From CAJQQK01 sp049116495 (lineage in GTDB: Bacteria; Pseudomonadota; Alphaproteobacteria; Rhizobiales; Hyphomicrobiaceae): DNA of 64,000 nucleotides. A program made the translations under genes and the position numbers. Below are positions 18,485-27,429 of this stretch, piece by piece. The number at the start of each line of letters is the position of its first letter. The stretch's first letter is position 1. The stretch spans positions 40,168 to 104,167 of the forward strand of contig JAGDYV010000022.1 in assembly GCA_049116495.1 (NCBI GenBank), written 5' to 3'. Under the pieces are notes generated by a model. The model was given only the letters and a program-made list of their open reading frames with translations. It had not been told where the DNA came from and did no database searches.

Positions 18485-18753
18485 ACCTGCGCGCGCACCC
18501 AATCAACCATCACTTTCTGGGCCGGCGACAAAGCACGACTGGGAGCCCCGGTTTGCCGATCAGAGGGCCCATACCTACGATTCTCCACGTTAGCGTTGAC
18601 GTGTGCTCATGACCCTGGCTGTGTCAAAGGACCGAACTCTGAAACGCTTGCGAAGTTGCGAGAAGATTTTCGTTTCACACGCCAGCGCCAGTAGCAAAGG
18701 CAAAAAAAGTGCATCTAATCGAGCCGGCACTACGCCGAAGGCGTCTAATCAGC

Positions 18754-19329
18754 CTAGTTGTCCTCCTTCTTTGACGGAAACCCAGCACGCATATAGGCCA
18801 CGATCTTCCATATCTCTTCGCGCTGCAGAACCCCTTTGAAGGCTGGCATCGCGGTGCCGAACTCTTTGCCACCTTCGGAAATTGACCAGAGCAGATATGG
18901 GTCTACCGAAATTGGACGCTGAATCATGAATGCGAGCAGCGCCGGAGAGGGTGTGAGCGATTTTCCTGCGGCACCATCACCTAAACCGGTTTTGCCGTGG
19001 CACGACGCGCAGTGCTCGGCATACAATTTGCCACCAGCGGCGACGACTTTATCGGTTTTCGAAATGGTCGAACGAGCAGTCTCGTACTGGTGCGGCACAC
19101 CCTCGTGCATGAAAGTCCAATGCCGACGCATACGCGCTTGCATTTCCGCGTCCCGGCCGCGCCGACCCCAATGGCGTCGGTGCACCCCACCGGGTTGCCA
19201 GAAGTCGTGTTGACGCCAGTTGGGGCCACGCATCTGAGCATCGGCTTGATCGCTGATAACGGCTTGGCCGGCTGTCGCGATGCCGATGATCGCCACCAGA
19301 GTACCGAGGTTCAATATGCTCTTGAACAT
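18754..19329 (-). CDS. Periplasmic c-type cytochrome
   Basis: From ATG 19329 the protein (about 191 aa) starts with a signal peptide ending near ADAQ. A His/Trp/Arg-rich middle follows, then a class I cytochrome c domain with the CASCH heme site (AEHCASCHGKTGLGDG) and a candidate axial Met in GTAMPAFKGVL. It should be an electron carrier in the periplasm. The frame is open to 19368, but 19329 places a good FNR-type box 72 bases upstream, as expected for activation. It may thus be induced at low oxygen. Confidence 0.85.
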   Translation of the reverse strand: MFKSILNLGTLVAIIGIATAGQAVISDQADAQMRGPNWRQHDFWQPGGVHRRHWGRRGRDAEMQARMRRHWTFMHEGVPHQYETARSTISKTDKVVAAGGKLYAEHCASCHGKTGLGDGAAGKSLTPSPALLAFMIQRPISVDPYLLWSISEGGKEFGTAMPAFKGVLQREEIWKIVAYMRAGFPSKKEDN

Positions 19330-19394
19330 GGAAGTTGGTCTCGTCGCCTCGCACCACGCTCTATCCAATAGACCACAATACGGCCAATCGGCAG

Positions 19395-19408
19395 TTGACC
19401 TAGGTCAA
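19395..19408. promoter_or_regulatory. FNR/FixK-type box before the c-type cytochrome
   Basis: TTGACCTAGGTCAA is a perfect palindrome of the TTGA-N6-TCAA class. Its centre is about 72 bases before the cytochrome start at 19329, compatible with position -41.5. It also lies between this gene and the end of the cation-efflux gene on the same strand. Confidence 0.75.
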
Positions 19409-19444
19409 CGGCTTGTCGGCATGAGGGCTCATCTTGCGATGATT

Positions 19445-20302
19445 TCATGTGGTTCCACGGAGATCCGTTTGCGCATCGCAAATGATTGTCCAAGATGAAT
19501 GCAAGAAAAGGCCGGCGATGACGGCGGCAACCGCGAGATCAGGCCATGCCGTTCCCGTCCAAGCCACTAGGCCAGCAGCAAAAACCACGGCGGCATTTCC
19601 AATAGCGTCATTGCGCGAGAACAGCCATACAGCGCGAACATTTGCATCACCGCTTCGGTGTGGAATCAATGCGAGTGCCGCCAGTACGTTGATAACAAGC
19701 GCAGCAACTCCAAGGACACCCATCAGTTCGGCCTGCGGTTGGTTGAGTACGATGACGCGGTATGCGGTGTTCGCAAGAACGCTCAGGCCCAGCACCCCAA
19801 GAAACACCCCCTGGATCAGCGCCGATCGGACGCGCCAGGACAAACTCCAGCCGATCGCGAGCACACCTAGAAAGGTAATGAGGCCATCGCCAAGAAAATC
19901 CAGTGCATCGGCTTTCAAGGCTTGAGAACCAGCGATCATGCCGCCAATCATTTCAATGATCCCAAAACCAACATTGAGCAGTATGACGACCAAGAGCGCT
20001 TTCTTGTACTGAGGTGATACGTGACTTGCGCGATTGGTAGCTTCACTGGCTTCCGCTACGCCTGTTGGCAACTCATCCAGGCGGTATCCCATGGCCGTCA
20101 CGGCTTGCTCAACTTTGGCAAGCTGATGCCGGGCAACTTCAGAACCCACGGTCAGGATTTGCGTGGCGATTGAGACCCGCGCATTGTCGATCCCCACCGA
20201 CCGAACCGCTCCCTCGATTTTGGCGGCGCAGGATGGGCAGTCCATGCCGGTGACGCGATACTGTGTACATTGTTTTACGAATTCGGCGGCATCATCGCTC
20301 AT
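19445..20302 (-). CDS. Cation-efflux (CDF-type) protein with N-terminal HMA metal-binding domain
   Basis: The N-terminal ~75 residues form a heavy-metal-associated domain with the metal-binding Cys pair in GMDCPSC. Six predicted helices follow, resembling the cation diffusion facilitator fold: IGGMIAGSQALKADALDFLGDGL matches the Asp-rich metal site of helix II, and a second Asp/Asn site is seen in SRNDAIGNAAVV. The usual C-terminal cytoplasmic domain is absent; the protein ends shortly after the sixth helix. Substrate could be Zn, Co or Cd. ATG 20302 is favoured over GTG 20368 because relatives start near the HMA domain; this choice is uncertain. Confidence 0.8.
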   Translation of the reverse strand: MSDDAAEFVKQCTQYRVTGMDCPSCAAKIEGAVRSVGIDNARVSIATQILTVGSEVARHQLAKVEQAVTAMGYRLDELPTGVAEASEATNRASHVSPQYKKALLVVILLNVGFGIIEMIGGMIAGSQALKADALDFLGDGLITFLGVLAIGWSLSWRVRSALIQGVFLGVLGLSVLANTAYRVIVLNQPQAELMGVLGVAALVINVLAALALIPHRSGDANVRAVWLFSRNDAIGNAAVVFAAGLVAWTGTAWPDLAVAAVIAGLFLHSSWTIICDAQTDLRGTT

Positions 20303-20368
20303 GAATGATGACCTATTGGTTGGGATGGTCAATGCCTTTGGCTGTGTTTTCGTGATTTCCATATTCAC

Positions 20369-20700
20369 GTCGTGCCGACCATCTGAGGTTTCAGTTTAGT
20401 CATCCACCTTAGACTTTGAGCAGTTGCTGCAAGAGTGAGTTCATTGTGTGCTCGCTTCGGCTCGCGCAACTGGCACGTCGCGCAGGGATCGCGATTCGAT
20501 CAAACTCATAACTTATAGTATCCAGTTCAATCTCAAGGCTCGAATAATTACCTTGCGCGCGGTCTTCCTTGCGATGGATCAAGTCGAATGCCTGGATAGA
20601 GCTGTAATCAATTCAAATGCGACACGAATGAATGAATGATGGTCGAGTGGCCGTGCATCCAAGAGTTGCGGGCCGATGGCGTCGCTTGTAGGAAGCAGCA
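20369..20700. other. Intergenic region
   Basis: This 332-bp stretch lies between the divergent efflux and cytochrome genes. A degenerate half-palindrome (TTGCG-ATGG-ATCAA, 20569-20582) resembles an FNR box only on its right side. No other feature is seen. Confidence 0.35.
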
Positions 20701-21216
20701 ATGATATCTGCGATACGTGCAGGCGTTTTGTCTTGCATAACTGTCGCGGCGACGTCTGCGGTCGCGACAACTAACGACGCGCAAACCATAGACCCACATC
20801 GCCTCTATAAGCAGCGGTGCGCTCGCTGTCATGAGCCACATGCAGGAGATTTTGTTCACGACAAACTGAGGCGTTCTGACGGCAAGACTGTCGGGCGAGA
20901 AACGTCATCGGAATTGCGCGCCTTTCTGGATCAGGGCCATGGAAAACTCAGCGCACAAGAGATCAGCGCCATGATCACCCACCTCACGCAGATCCAGCAA
21001 TCCGGACGATTGTTTCACGAAAAATGTATCGTCTGCCATGAACGGGCAGTCGTGTTCGCGCGAGTACGGCTCACCCTGAAGGAGGGGCGCCTCATTGGGC
21101 GATATACCAAACGCGACACAAAGCAGTTCCTGAAAAATCACGGGCGCCTCGACAGCGACGAAGTTTTCCATATGGTTGGTATACTCAAGCGTCAATTGAT
21201 CACCAAGGAAGACTAG
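20701..21216 (+). CDS. Periplasmic di-heme c-type cytochrome
   Basis: The 171-residue protein has a short signal peptide (MISAIRAGVLSCITVAATSAVA) and two heme-attachment motifs, CARCH near residue 41 and CIVCH near residue 111. Each is followed by a domain with an S/TxEL..FL helix pattern (SSELRAFLDQGHG..., TKQFLKNHG...), suggesting an internal duplication in which both hemes may have unusual distal ligands. It is probably an electron-transfer protein. The gene precedes the ACR3 pump by about 265 bases. Confidence 0.8.
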   Translation: MISAIRAGVLSCITVAATSAVATTNDAQTIDPHRLYKQRCARCHEPHAGDFVHDKLRRSDGKTVGRETSSELRAFLDQGHGKLSAQEISAMITHLTQIQQSGRLFHEKCIVCHERAVVFARVRLTLKEGRLIGRYTKRDTKQFLKNHGRLDSDEVFHMVGILKRQLITKED

Positions 21217-21481
21217 GCCCGACGTTTTCGTGATCCAGCAGGATACCGCACCGCATCGGCCGCACAATCAACAGTTGTTGCTAAGTTCCTTCCAAAGGTT
21301 TGCATGACTCTTTCCAACCATTTGTCGACTATGTCCGAACAGCTTCGCATCTTGAGAGATGCAGGATTGATTGTCCTTCTGTCAATTGCTCGATTGAGCC
21401 TGCAGAAGTTCGTTCTTTGATTGCATTCTTGTTACGCTTTGAAGCAACAGGGCTACCGTCCATTCCGGAGACGAGATAGAG

Positions 21482-22546
21482 ATGACAAACTTCGAGAAGT
21501 ACCTCACGATCTGGGTCGCGCTCTGCATTGCAGGAGGCGTTGCGATGGGCCAGATAGCGCCCAGTGTCTTCCAGTTTCTGGCCTCTCTGGAATTTGCAAG
21601 CGTCAACATGCCGGTCGCAGTTCTCATCTGGGCAATGGTCTATCCGATGATGGTCGCGGTAGACTTTTCGAGCTTATCAAAGGTTATGGATGAACCGCGC
21701 GGGTTGATGATTACGCTGGTCGTCAACTGGCTCATCAAGCCGTTTACGATGGCGGTGCTGGGCATACTGTTCTTCCGGTATATCTACGCCGACTACATCA
21801 CAAACGCGGATGCCGATCAGTATATTGCTGGCCTCATCCTGCTCGGGGCGGCACCGTGCACGGCGATGGTGTTCGTTTGGTCGCAACTGACCAAAGGCGA
21901 TCCCAATTATACCCTGGTTCAGGTCAGCGTAAACGACATCATCATGGTGTTCGCCTATGCACCGATCGTTGCGATGCTCTTGGGCGTCACCAGTATCGAG
22001 GTGCCCTGGGCGACGCTTTTTCTCTCAGTACTGCTTTATGTCGTCGTGCCACTGACGGCCGGCTACCTTACCCGGCAACATCTCGAAGCGAGCGGTCGGG
22101 GCGAGGCGGCGGTGAGCGAATTCACAACGCGACTGAAGCCAGCGTCGGTCGTTGGACTACTCGCGACCGTCGTCCTGCTCTTCGCGTTCCAGGGACAGGT
22201 CATTCTCGAACAGCCACTGTTGATCGTTCTAATTGCCGTTCCTATTTTGATGCAGTCCTATGGGATCTTCGCAGTCGCTTACGGCGCGGCCAAGATCCTG
22301 CGCGTGCCGCATAGAATCGCGGCACCGTGCGCAATGATCGGGACATCGAACTTCTTCGAGCTGGCCGTCGCAGTCGCCATCAGCTTATTCGGACTGAAGT
22401 CGGGCGCGGCACTGGCGACGGTAGTTGGCGTACTCGTCGAGGTACCCGTCATGCTGTCGCTCGTTGCATTTGCGAACGCGAAGAAGCACTGGTTCCCGGA
22501 GGAGACGGCTCCGGCCGTCGAGGTCGACAGAAAGACGCTCGTTTGA
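21482..22546 (+). CDS. acr3: ACR3-family arsenite efflux pump
   Basis: ACR3 proteins export arsenite through the inner membrane using the proton gradient. The product (354 aa) has about ten hydrophobic helices and the signature segment GLILLGAAPCTAMVFVWSQLTKGDPNYTLVQVSVND, in which the conserved Cys is essential in characterised members, plus the second conserved region IAAPCAMIGTSNFFELAVAVAI. Start ATG 21482 gives normal length. No arsR or arsC is seen beside it, so expression may be controlled elsewhere. Confidence 0.93.
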   Translation: MTNFEKYLTIWVALCIAGGVAMGQIAPSVFQFLASLEFASVNMPVAVLIWAMVYPMMVAVDFSSLSKVMDEPRGLMITLVVNWLIKPFTMAVLGILFFRYIYADYITNADADQYIAGLILLGAAPCTAMVFVWSQLTKGDPNYTLVQVSVNDIIMVFAYAPIVAMLLGVTSIEVPWATLFLSVLLYVVVPLTAGYLTRQHLEASGRGEAAVSEFTTRLKPASVVGLLATVVLLFAFQGQVILEQPLLIVLIAVPILMQSYGIFAVAYGAAKILRVPHRIAAPCAMIGTSNFFELAVAVAISLFGLKSGAALATVVGVLVEVPVMLSLVAFANAKKHWFPEETAPAVEVDRKTLV

Positions 22547-22791
22547 TGCCCCTTCCGGCCGCATTTATGGCGATCTCGGGCGTGATCACTGGGCCCAGGT
22601 GCTATGTGTCAACCTGCGTGGTCGCAGGGGCTGAGGAGCAGAACGAAGATCCTATCCGACCGCCGTTGAAGTGAGCGACCTGCGAATTCTAACGGGTTAA
22701 GCCCAGCGCTAGTTGTCAGTGTTGATTTACCGAAATTGCCAACGAGTAAATGCTGATGATCAGACGTGCGACGAACAATGATCGAGTTGTC

Positions 22792-22822
22792 CAAAGAAGC
22801 TGGTTCTCTAGCCGCTTCTTTG
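22792..22822 (+). terminator. Hairpin downstream of acr3
   Basis: CAAAGAAGC and GCTTCTTTG form a perfect 9-bp stem with a 13-nt loop; the right arm ends in TTTG. It could terminate transcription of acr3, whose stop is about 245 bases upstream. Confidence 0.5.
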
Positions 22823-22913
22823 TTGACCCTGTCCAGGGGATCGCCGGACGCTAAGGATTTCGCTCCGCCTTCGGATCAGAAATAACTGGTACCATGGTTC
22901 GGCACTTCAGAAG

Positions 22914-22940
22914 AAAGCCGGTTCAACACCAACCGGCTTT
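22914..22940. terminator. Hairpin AAAGCCGGTT / AACCGGCTTT
   Basis: A perfect 10-bp stem with a 7-nt loop; the arm ends are A-rich on one side and T-rich on the other, so it could end transcription from either strand. Confidence 0.5.
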
Positions 22941-22975
22941 CCAACGGTGCGTCGGGCAGCTTCCGCCAGAATAAC

Positions 22976-23095
22976 TCATTCCACTAGCACGACAGGGCTT
23001 TTCACGGGAGTGAAACGATCCGGCAGAATGAATGCCGTGGCCACAAAGACCAGCCCCAGAACGATACCTAGCACGTCTCCGAGCAGACCTATCAA
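22976..23095 (-). pseudogene. Possible 3' fragment of a membrane protein
   Basis: Behind an in-frame TAA at 23102-23104 about 39 codons read as a single hydrophobic helix followed by a short Pro/Val-rich tail (GLIGLLGDVLGIVLGLVFVA..., then ILPDRFTPVKSPVVLVE). It resembles the end of a membrane protein more than random sequence, but there is no start codon other than TTG and no identifiable family. Confidence 0.2.
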
Positions 23096-23609
23096 GCCCG
23101 CTTACGCAGATCCAGACACCGTGCCGAGCGTGACTTTTCTCCGAGAATTGGCCCCAGAATGTCGGTTTCCTTTACGTTGGCTTGCCCCATCGCCTATCTG
23201 TGTCAGCATTGATCGGGCATCGTCGCGGAATAGATCAGCTTGTATCTGAAGCCGAGTGAATTCATCGGCGGTAGTTTGGATAGGGTACCGCTCTTCAGCC
23301 ATTTCAGTTTGCTCGATCCTAGAATTTTGACGACAAATACCGGAGCCGACCAATGGGATAGCAAATACGTGGCTTGCCAACAATCGAAGAGTAGCAAGCT
23401 TTACGCGGAACCTTGCAAAGCTCGAGACTGCTGGTTCGGGTCATCTACTGCCGGTCGTCGTGCGCAAAACACGACAGCTAGACACTTAAAAAGCCGCCAG
23501 TCAGGGAACGAAATGTGACACCGGCTGAAGTTCCCCCAAAAGCTACCGAACGGCGACTGGCCGGAGAGGGCCAAATCCAGTCTCTCTTGTGTCTCATCTG
23601 ATTGGTACA

Positions 23610-23939
23610 CTAGGCTGAGTCAACGGAACGCCCTATGGCCTCCTCAAGGCATTGTTTGCAGGTGGGAACCAGTTTCATGAACCAATCAGGATAGTCGTCC
23701 GGCAAATCGACGTGACCAGATTCCAGCACGTTGTTCTCGGCTGCAAATGACTCCGACAAAAAATTTTGCAGGTACGGCCCAAGGTAGCAGTACGTTACTT
23801 GCCTTAACGGCGTTGCCCGGCGATCTGCGTGTACGTCGGCAGCAAGATCGGGCGAACTGTGTAGTCCGAGCTGAAAACCGTGCTTTTTGCATGTAAGCCT
23901 CAACGACTGGTCACCTTTTGTTACTGAGCGATCGCCCAA
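23610..23939 (-). CDS. Hypothetical protein
   Basis: A 109-codon frame with reasonable composition: a basic N-terminal part (LRLTCKKHGFQLGLHSSPDLAADV), a central aromatic stretch and a C-terminal CKQC. The paired Cys and His residues could bind metal, but I do not recognise a family. The true start may be internal. Confidence 0.4.
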   Translation of the reverse strand: MGDRSVTKGDQSLRLTCKKHGFQLGLHSSPDLAADVHADRRATPLRQVTYCYLGPYLQNFLSESFAAENNVLESGHVDLPDDYPDWFMKLVPTCKQCLEEAIGRSVDSA

Positions 23940-24006
23940 GTGTAAATTCTAGCCAAGGCCGAACAGCTGTCGTATCCTGATGCTCGCTACTGATTCAACC
24001 AAACTA

Positions 24007-24135
24007 CTACTGTTGCGTTTTCTTTGGTGCTTCAGCCGCTGGTGGCGAAACCTGTTGGTTCACATAAGCAAAGTATCCACCGATCACGGCGATGGCGACG
24101 ATGGCGGCCAAGATCAAGTTCCTGTTCATATTCAT
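24007..24135 (-). CDS. Small single-helix membrane protein (42 aa)
   Basis: From ATG 24135, preceded by AAGGGAGAGAG, the frame encodes MNMNRN, a 17-residue hydrophobic helix ending in GGYFAYV, and a Pro/Ala/Lys-rich tail (NQQVSPPAAEAPKKTQQ). It is a typical membrane-anchored microprotein with a periplasmic tail. The role is unknown. Confidence 0.6.
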   Translation of the reverse strand: MNMNRNLILAAIVAIAVIGGYFAYVNQQVSPPAAEAPKKTQQ

Positions 24136-24409
24136 GTCTCTCTCCCTTGGTGGGGATCTCGACGAATTGCGAGTGTGCCAATATTGATGGGCGTAATTAT
24201 GTGCTATCAAAAAGCTGTTGTATGGGTCATTTGCGACGATTGCTCATCGTCGTCATCGAGCATGCGGCACCCCCAGATTGCTGCCGTCTCGCTGCGCTGC
24301 AGTGAAACGTCGAAGAGGGTCAACAGCAGCAATCGCGAATTTTGTGTCGCCCATGACATTGGCGCAGAATGACCTCTGCCGATACGGCAGCAGTAATGTA
24401 GGAAGCCCA

Positions 24410-25267
24410 ATGAAAAACACGGACCTGGACCTCCACATGGCGCTATTTTGCGACTTCGAGAACGTCGCGCTCGGTGTGCGTGACGCAAAGATTCCGAAGT
24501 TCGACATGAAGCTGGTTCTTGAGCGGCTGCTGTTAAAGGGCAGCATCGTCGTCAAGAAGGCCTACTGCGACTGGGATCGATACCAAGAATTCAAGTCGAC
24601 CATGCACGACGCCGCCTTCGAGCTCATAGAAATTCCCCACACGCGGCAGTCCGGCAAGAACTCCGCCGACATCCGCATGGTCGTCGACGCGCTCGATCTC
24701 TGCTACACGAAAGAACACATCGACACCTTCGTGATCATCAGCGGTGATTCGGACTTTTCGCCGCTCGTCAGCAAACTGCGCGAGAACGCTAAGACAGTGA
24801 TCGGGGTCGGCGTCAAGAATAGCACCTCAGATCTGCTCATGAACAATTGCGATGAGTTCATCTTCTACGACGACCTCGTTCGCGCCAACACCTCGACCAA
24901 GTCGCGCCGCCTGCGCCCGCCAAAGAAAAAGGCCGCATTGGAAAAGAAACCTGCAACGGCGGCGCGGCCAGTTGACAAGGCCGCAGCTCCGCAAGAAGTC
25001 GGCAAGGAATCGGACCGGAGCGAAGAGGCAGTCGATCTCGTCCTGGAGACAGCCGAGGCACTCTTCGCGGAAGGCGTCGACCGCGTGTGGGGTTCGATGG
25101 TCAAGCAAACTTTGAAGCGCAGGCGTCCGGGCTTTAACGAAAACTTCTACGGCTTCCGGTCATTCAGCGACCTGTTGGAGGAGGCAGAAGACCGTGGCGT
25201 CTTGGACCTTGAAGCGGACGAGCGCTCCGGAGGTTACATGATCCGTGCAGTGCGGCGCGAAGAATGA
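24410..25267 (+). CDS. NYN-domain (PIN-like) protein with C-terminal OST-HTH/LOTUS-like domain
   Basis: NYN domains are PIN-fold nucleases acting on RNA. Residues about 9-150 contain the acidic-site pattern: LFCDFENVALG (first Asp), KNSADIRMVVDALD (second acidic patch) and IISGDSDFSPLVSKLRE (third). A Lys/Ala/Pro-rich linker follows, then a C-terminal domain of about 70 residues (VWGSMVKQTLKRRRPGFNENFYGFRSFSDLLEEAEDRG) matching the OST-HTH/LOTUS pattern of RNA-binding winged helices. ATG 24410 is chosen for its GTAGGAAG ribosome binding site and because the domain starts there. It stands alone. Confidence 0.85.
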   Translation: MKNTDLDLHMALFCDFENVALGVRDAKIPKFDMKLVLERLLLKGSIVVKKAYCDWDRYQEFKSTMHDAAFELIEIPHTRQSGKNSADIRMVVDALDLCYTKEHIDTFVIISGDSDFSPLVSKLRENAKTVIGVGVKNSTSDLLMNNCDEFIFYDDLVRANTSTKSRRLRPPKKKAALEKKPATAARPVDKAAAPQEVGKESDRSEEAVDLVLETAEALFAEGVDRVWGSMVKQTLKRRRPGFNENFYGFRSFSDLLEEAEDRGVLDLEADERSGGYMIRAVRREE

Positions 25268-25318
25268 TGCAAAGCGGCGAGATCCGGCAACTAGCGGCAC
25301 GGATCGACAAAATGGCTG

Positions 25319-25495
25319 TTAGAACCAACAGCGCCAGCGGCTAAGCTTTATGTCGGCAAAAAGGTTCGCGACCGAGGCAGCGGCTTCCGCAAAATCTCGT
25401 AACCGCTCGTTGGATCGGCGCAACTGGTCTTGAACACGTCGAGCGTGCTCGAAGTCGCCGTCTTGAGACGTCATAGCCTGCTCATCAGGATCCAT
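25319..25495 (-). CDS. Small hypothetical protein
   Basis: A 58-codon frame from ATG 25495 encodes a mostly helical, charged peptide (MDPDEQAMTSQDGDFEHARR...LRDFAEAAASVANLFADIKLSRW). No family is recognised. It lies between the NYN gene and the small HTH gene, converging with the former. Confidence 0.35.
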   Translation of the reverse strand: MDPDEQAMTSQDGDFEHARRVQDQLRRSNERLRDFAEAAASVANLFADIKLSRWRCWF

Positions 25496-25584
25496 TGCTG
25501 CGTCCAAAACTCCTCTCAAAGGTCAGTACTGACCGAGGAGTTGGAGCTAATATCGAGTAATCCTAGGTAATGCATTCGGAAAAC

Positions 25585-25770
25585 TCAACTTTTTGAGTTG
25601 TCATCATTCCTGCTATTTGGTCGAACCTTCGCCGGCATTGGCTGGCGAGAGAGCCTTAGGCGATAGACTTCTTGTTCAGTCATACCGTATAGGCTGGCAA
25701 TCTGGCGATCTGTTAGCGCCATCAGCAGTCTATCTATATCCCGCTCGTCGATTTTACGTCGTTTGGGCAT
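25585..25770 (-). CDS. Small helix-turn-helix-like protein
   Basis: From ATG 25770, preceded by AAGAGG, the 61-residue product has a basic start (MPKRRKIDERD) and a helix-turn-helix-like core: RLLMALTDRQIASLYGMTEQEVYRLR, where a turn follows LYG. The tail is polar. It could bind DNA as a small regulator. The gene is divergent from the FixK-like regulator. A truncated copy of its 5' part occurs at 40298-40399, where the corresponding start codon has become ATT. Confidence 0.6.
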   Translation of the reverse strand: MPKRRKIDERDIDRLLMALTDRQIASLYGMTEQEVYRLRLSRQPMPAKVRPNSRNDDNSKS

Positions 25771-26051
25771 TTGACAATGCCTCTTGCTCAATTCGTTCTT
25801 GCACCTAAGGCTTTCCCATAGCTGGAAGGCTATCCCACCATCAAACGATATGCGGTCGGCGCTGGTACCGAATTGACCTAACGCAATGCTCTCGGGTTAT
25901 TTTTCTGGCAACTTTGGAACATTCTGCGTTCGACGCACTATTACAATTTCTTACAAATTCTCGCTCAACTTTCATCATCCCGGTACGCTTCGGTCCCTAG
26001 ATGGATGCATTCAAGGTCAACTTGAAATGGCAACCGGGAGAAACGAACATG
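25690..26051. repeat. Inverted repeat copy 1: intergenic region between the small HTH gene and the FixK-like gene
   Basis: This segment, from codon 34 of the extended small HTH frame through the intergenic region to the ATG of the FixK-like gene, is repeated in inverted orientation at 40030-40399 with roughly 90% identity by eye over the 200 bases nearest the FixK-like start. It is bounded on the right exactly at the regulator's start codon. Confidence 0.85.
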
Positions 26052-26738
26052 TTAGACGTTTGCGCTCCAACCGCATCCGCAACACAACTGATGCCGTGGT
26101 CGAACTATGCGATTGATCAAAATATCGATGCATCTCGGACACGGGTTGTCGAACGCAAAGAGAATGTCTTTAGCGAAGGCGATGGCGTAACGCACGTCTA
26201 CAGGGTTGAAGCGGGACACGTTTGTATCTACCGCATGCTCGCCGACGGCCGCCGTCAGATCGTGGATTTTGCATTCCCCGGAGACTTTGTCGGGCTTGGC
26301 GCGGTCGGGCACCACACTACCAACGCAGAAGCAACCGAACGAACACGCTTACAGTCGTTACCGGTTGCTGAGCTGCGTCGGATCGTTCGTGACAGTCCGC
26401 AGCTTGGTTTGGATCTTTATGCCGCTCTATCCGAAGAATTGGCCTCAACGCGAGAACTTCTGATATCGATTGGTCAGAAAACTGCGCAGGAACGTGTTGC
26501 CGGGTTCCTTCTTCTTCTGTCGGAGCGCAATGCTCGCCGGAGCGAAGATCCCGATACGATCGTTCTGCCTATGACACGCACCGATATTGCCGACTATCTT
26601 GGTCTTACCATCGAAACCGTTAGCCGAACAATGACTAAACTGCGCATGACGGGGCTTATTGATATTGAGCAGTGCGTCATTGTAACGATCCAGGACCACG
26701 AAGCACTAAACGACGTGGCCGAGGGCGGAAGCCTGTGA
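26049..26738 (+). CDS. Crp/Fnr-family transcriptional regulator, FixK-like
   Basis: The protein (229 aa) has a cyclic-nucleotide-binding-like beta-roll (about 35-150; EGDGVTHVYRVEAGHVCIYRMLADGRRQIVDFAFPGDFVG) and a C-terminal Crp-type winged helix with recognition helix LGLTIETVSRTMTKLR; the E-SR pattern is that of proteins recognising TTGA-N6-TCAA. It lacks the N-terminal Cys cluster of oxygen-sensing FNR (only one Cys near the start), so it is FixK-like and probably controlled by its own expression. ATG 26049 follows GGGAG; an in-frame ATG at 26001 lacks a ribosome binding site. Four matching palindromes in this window are its likely targets. Confidence 0.88.
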   Translation: MLDVCAPTASATQLMPWSNYAIDQNIDASRTRVVERKENVFSEGDGVTHVYRVEAGHVCIYRMLADGRRQIVDFAFPGDFVGLGAVGHHTTNAEATERTRLQSLPVAELRRIVRDSPQLGLDLYAALSEELASTRELLISIGQKTAQERVAGFLLLLSERNARRSEDPDTIVLPMTRTDIADYLGLTIETVSRTMTKLRMTGLIDIEQCVIVTIQDHEALNDVAEGGSL

Positions 26739-26914
26739 GGAAGTTAGGAGAAGCAACCACGAGAGCGTCAACCAACTCACGCCAACAGAACGGCGAGTTT
26801 GTCGATGACGACAGTACCGACCAAGTTGACTTCGATACGAAGCATTGGCGCACGCTTCTATTCGTGTTTACCCTTCTTGGAGGGGCGATCCTTATGATTT
26901 TTATGCTTGCTTGA
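26735..26914 (+). CDS. Small single-helix membrane protein coupled to the regulator gene
   Basis: A GTG at 26735 overlaps the TGA of the FixK-like gene (GTGA). The 59-codon frame has a polar, Asp-rich first half and one hydrophobic helix (TLLFVFTLLGGAILMIFMLA) at the very end. The overlap suggests translational coupling with the regulator. No family is recognised. Confidence 0.5.
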   Translation: MRKLGEATTRASTNSRQQNGEFVDDDSTDQVDFDTKHWRTLLFVFTLLGGAILMIFMLA

Positions 26915-27429
26915 AAGCAAGACCCAAGGTCCCTCAGCATGGGATCCTGGCGAACTGGTGGGCAATAGATGTCAAATCCAAGGGGTCGGCGACCGACGTC
27001 CGGCGGGCCCTCCGCCAGCGGCGATCAAAGCAGTATTCGAGAAAGTGATGGCCAGACTGAGCATCGTCAAGTTGCCGTGTTCCAATAATACAGAGACGGT
27101 GATCTGAAATCCACGGCTGCCATGTTGCTTTAATTCGCACGGTACTTCCGGAAATGGCCCGGAGTGCCACGTGCCCGCTTACATCTGGGTGGACATAACG
27201 ACTTGGAAGATCAGGTCGCGTGAGGTGGCGCAAACCGGATGCTAACTCTCAATGTCCTTTTGATCGGTCGTCGATGAATTATAGATCTTGCGCATGAGGG
27301 CAACTGCGCATTGTCGATCAGTATCGCACGAAAAGCCTTGGACCGTAGCTAAGACAGCAGCCAGCGACTTGGATTAATGTGCTTGAATTGGCAGGTTGAC
27401 GTTGTCGAAAAAGCTATCAGCAGGATCAG
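26915..27429. other. Intergenic region
   Basis: I see no gene, hairpin or repeat I can support in these 515 bases. A minus-strand frame at 26934-27233 has no recognisable features. Confidence 0.4.

Larger units (their letters stand above)
22547..23609. other. Long intergenic region with two hairpins
   Basis: About 1.06 kb contains no intact gene. It holds two strong inverted repeats (22792-22822 and 22914-22940) and, on the minus strand at 22976-23095, a short hydrophobic reading frame that looks like the tail of a lost membrane protein. Confidence 0.45.

Noticed and set aside
20569..20582. TTGCGATGGATCAA as a possible FNR box before the di-heme cytochrome
   Set aside because: Only the right half-site is intact and the position, 125 bases before the start, is not supportive.
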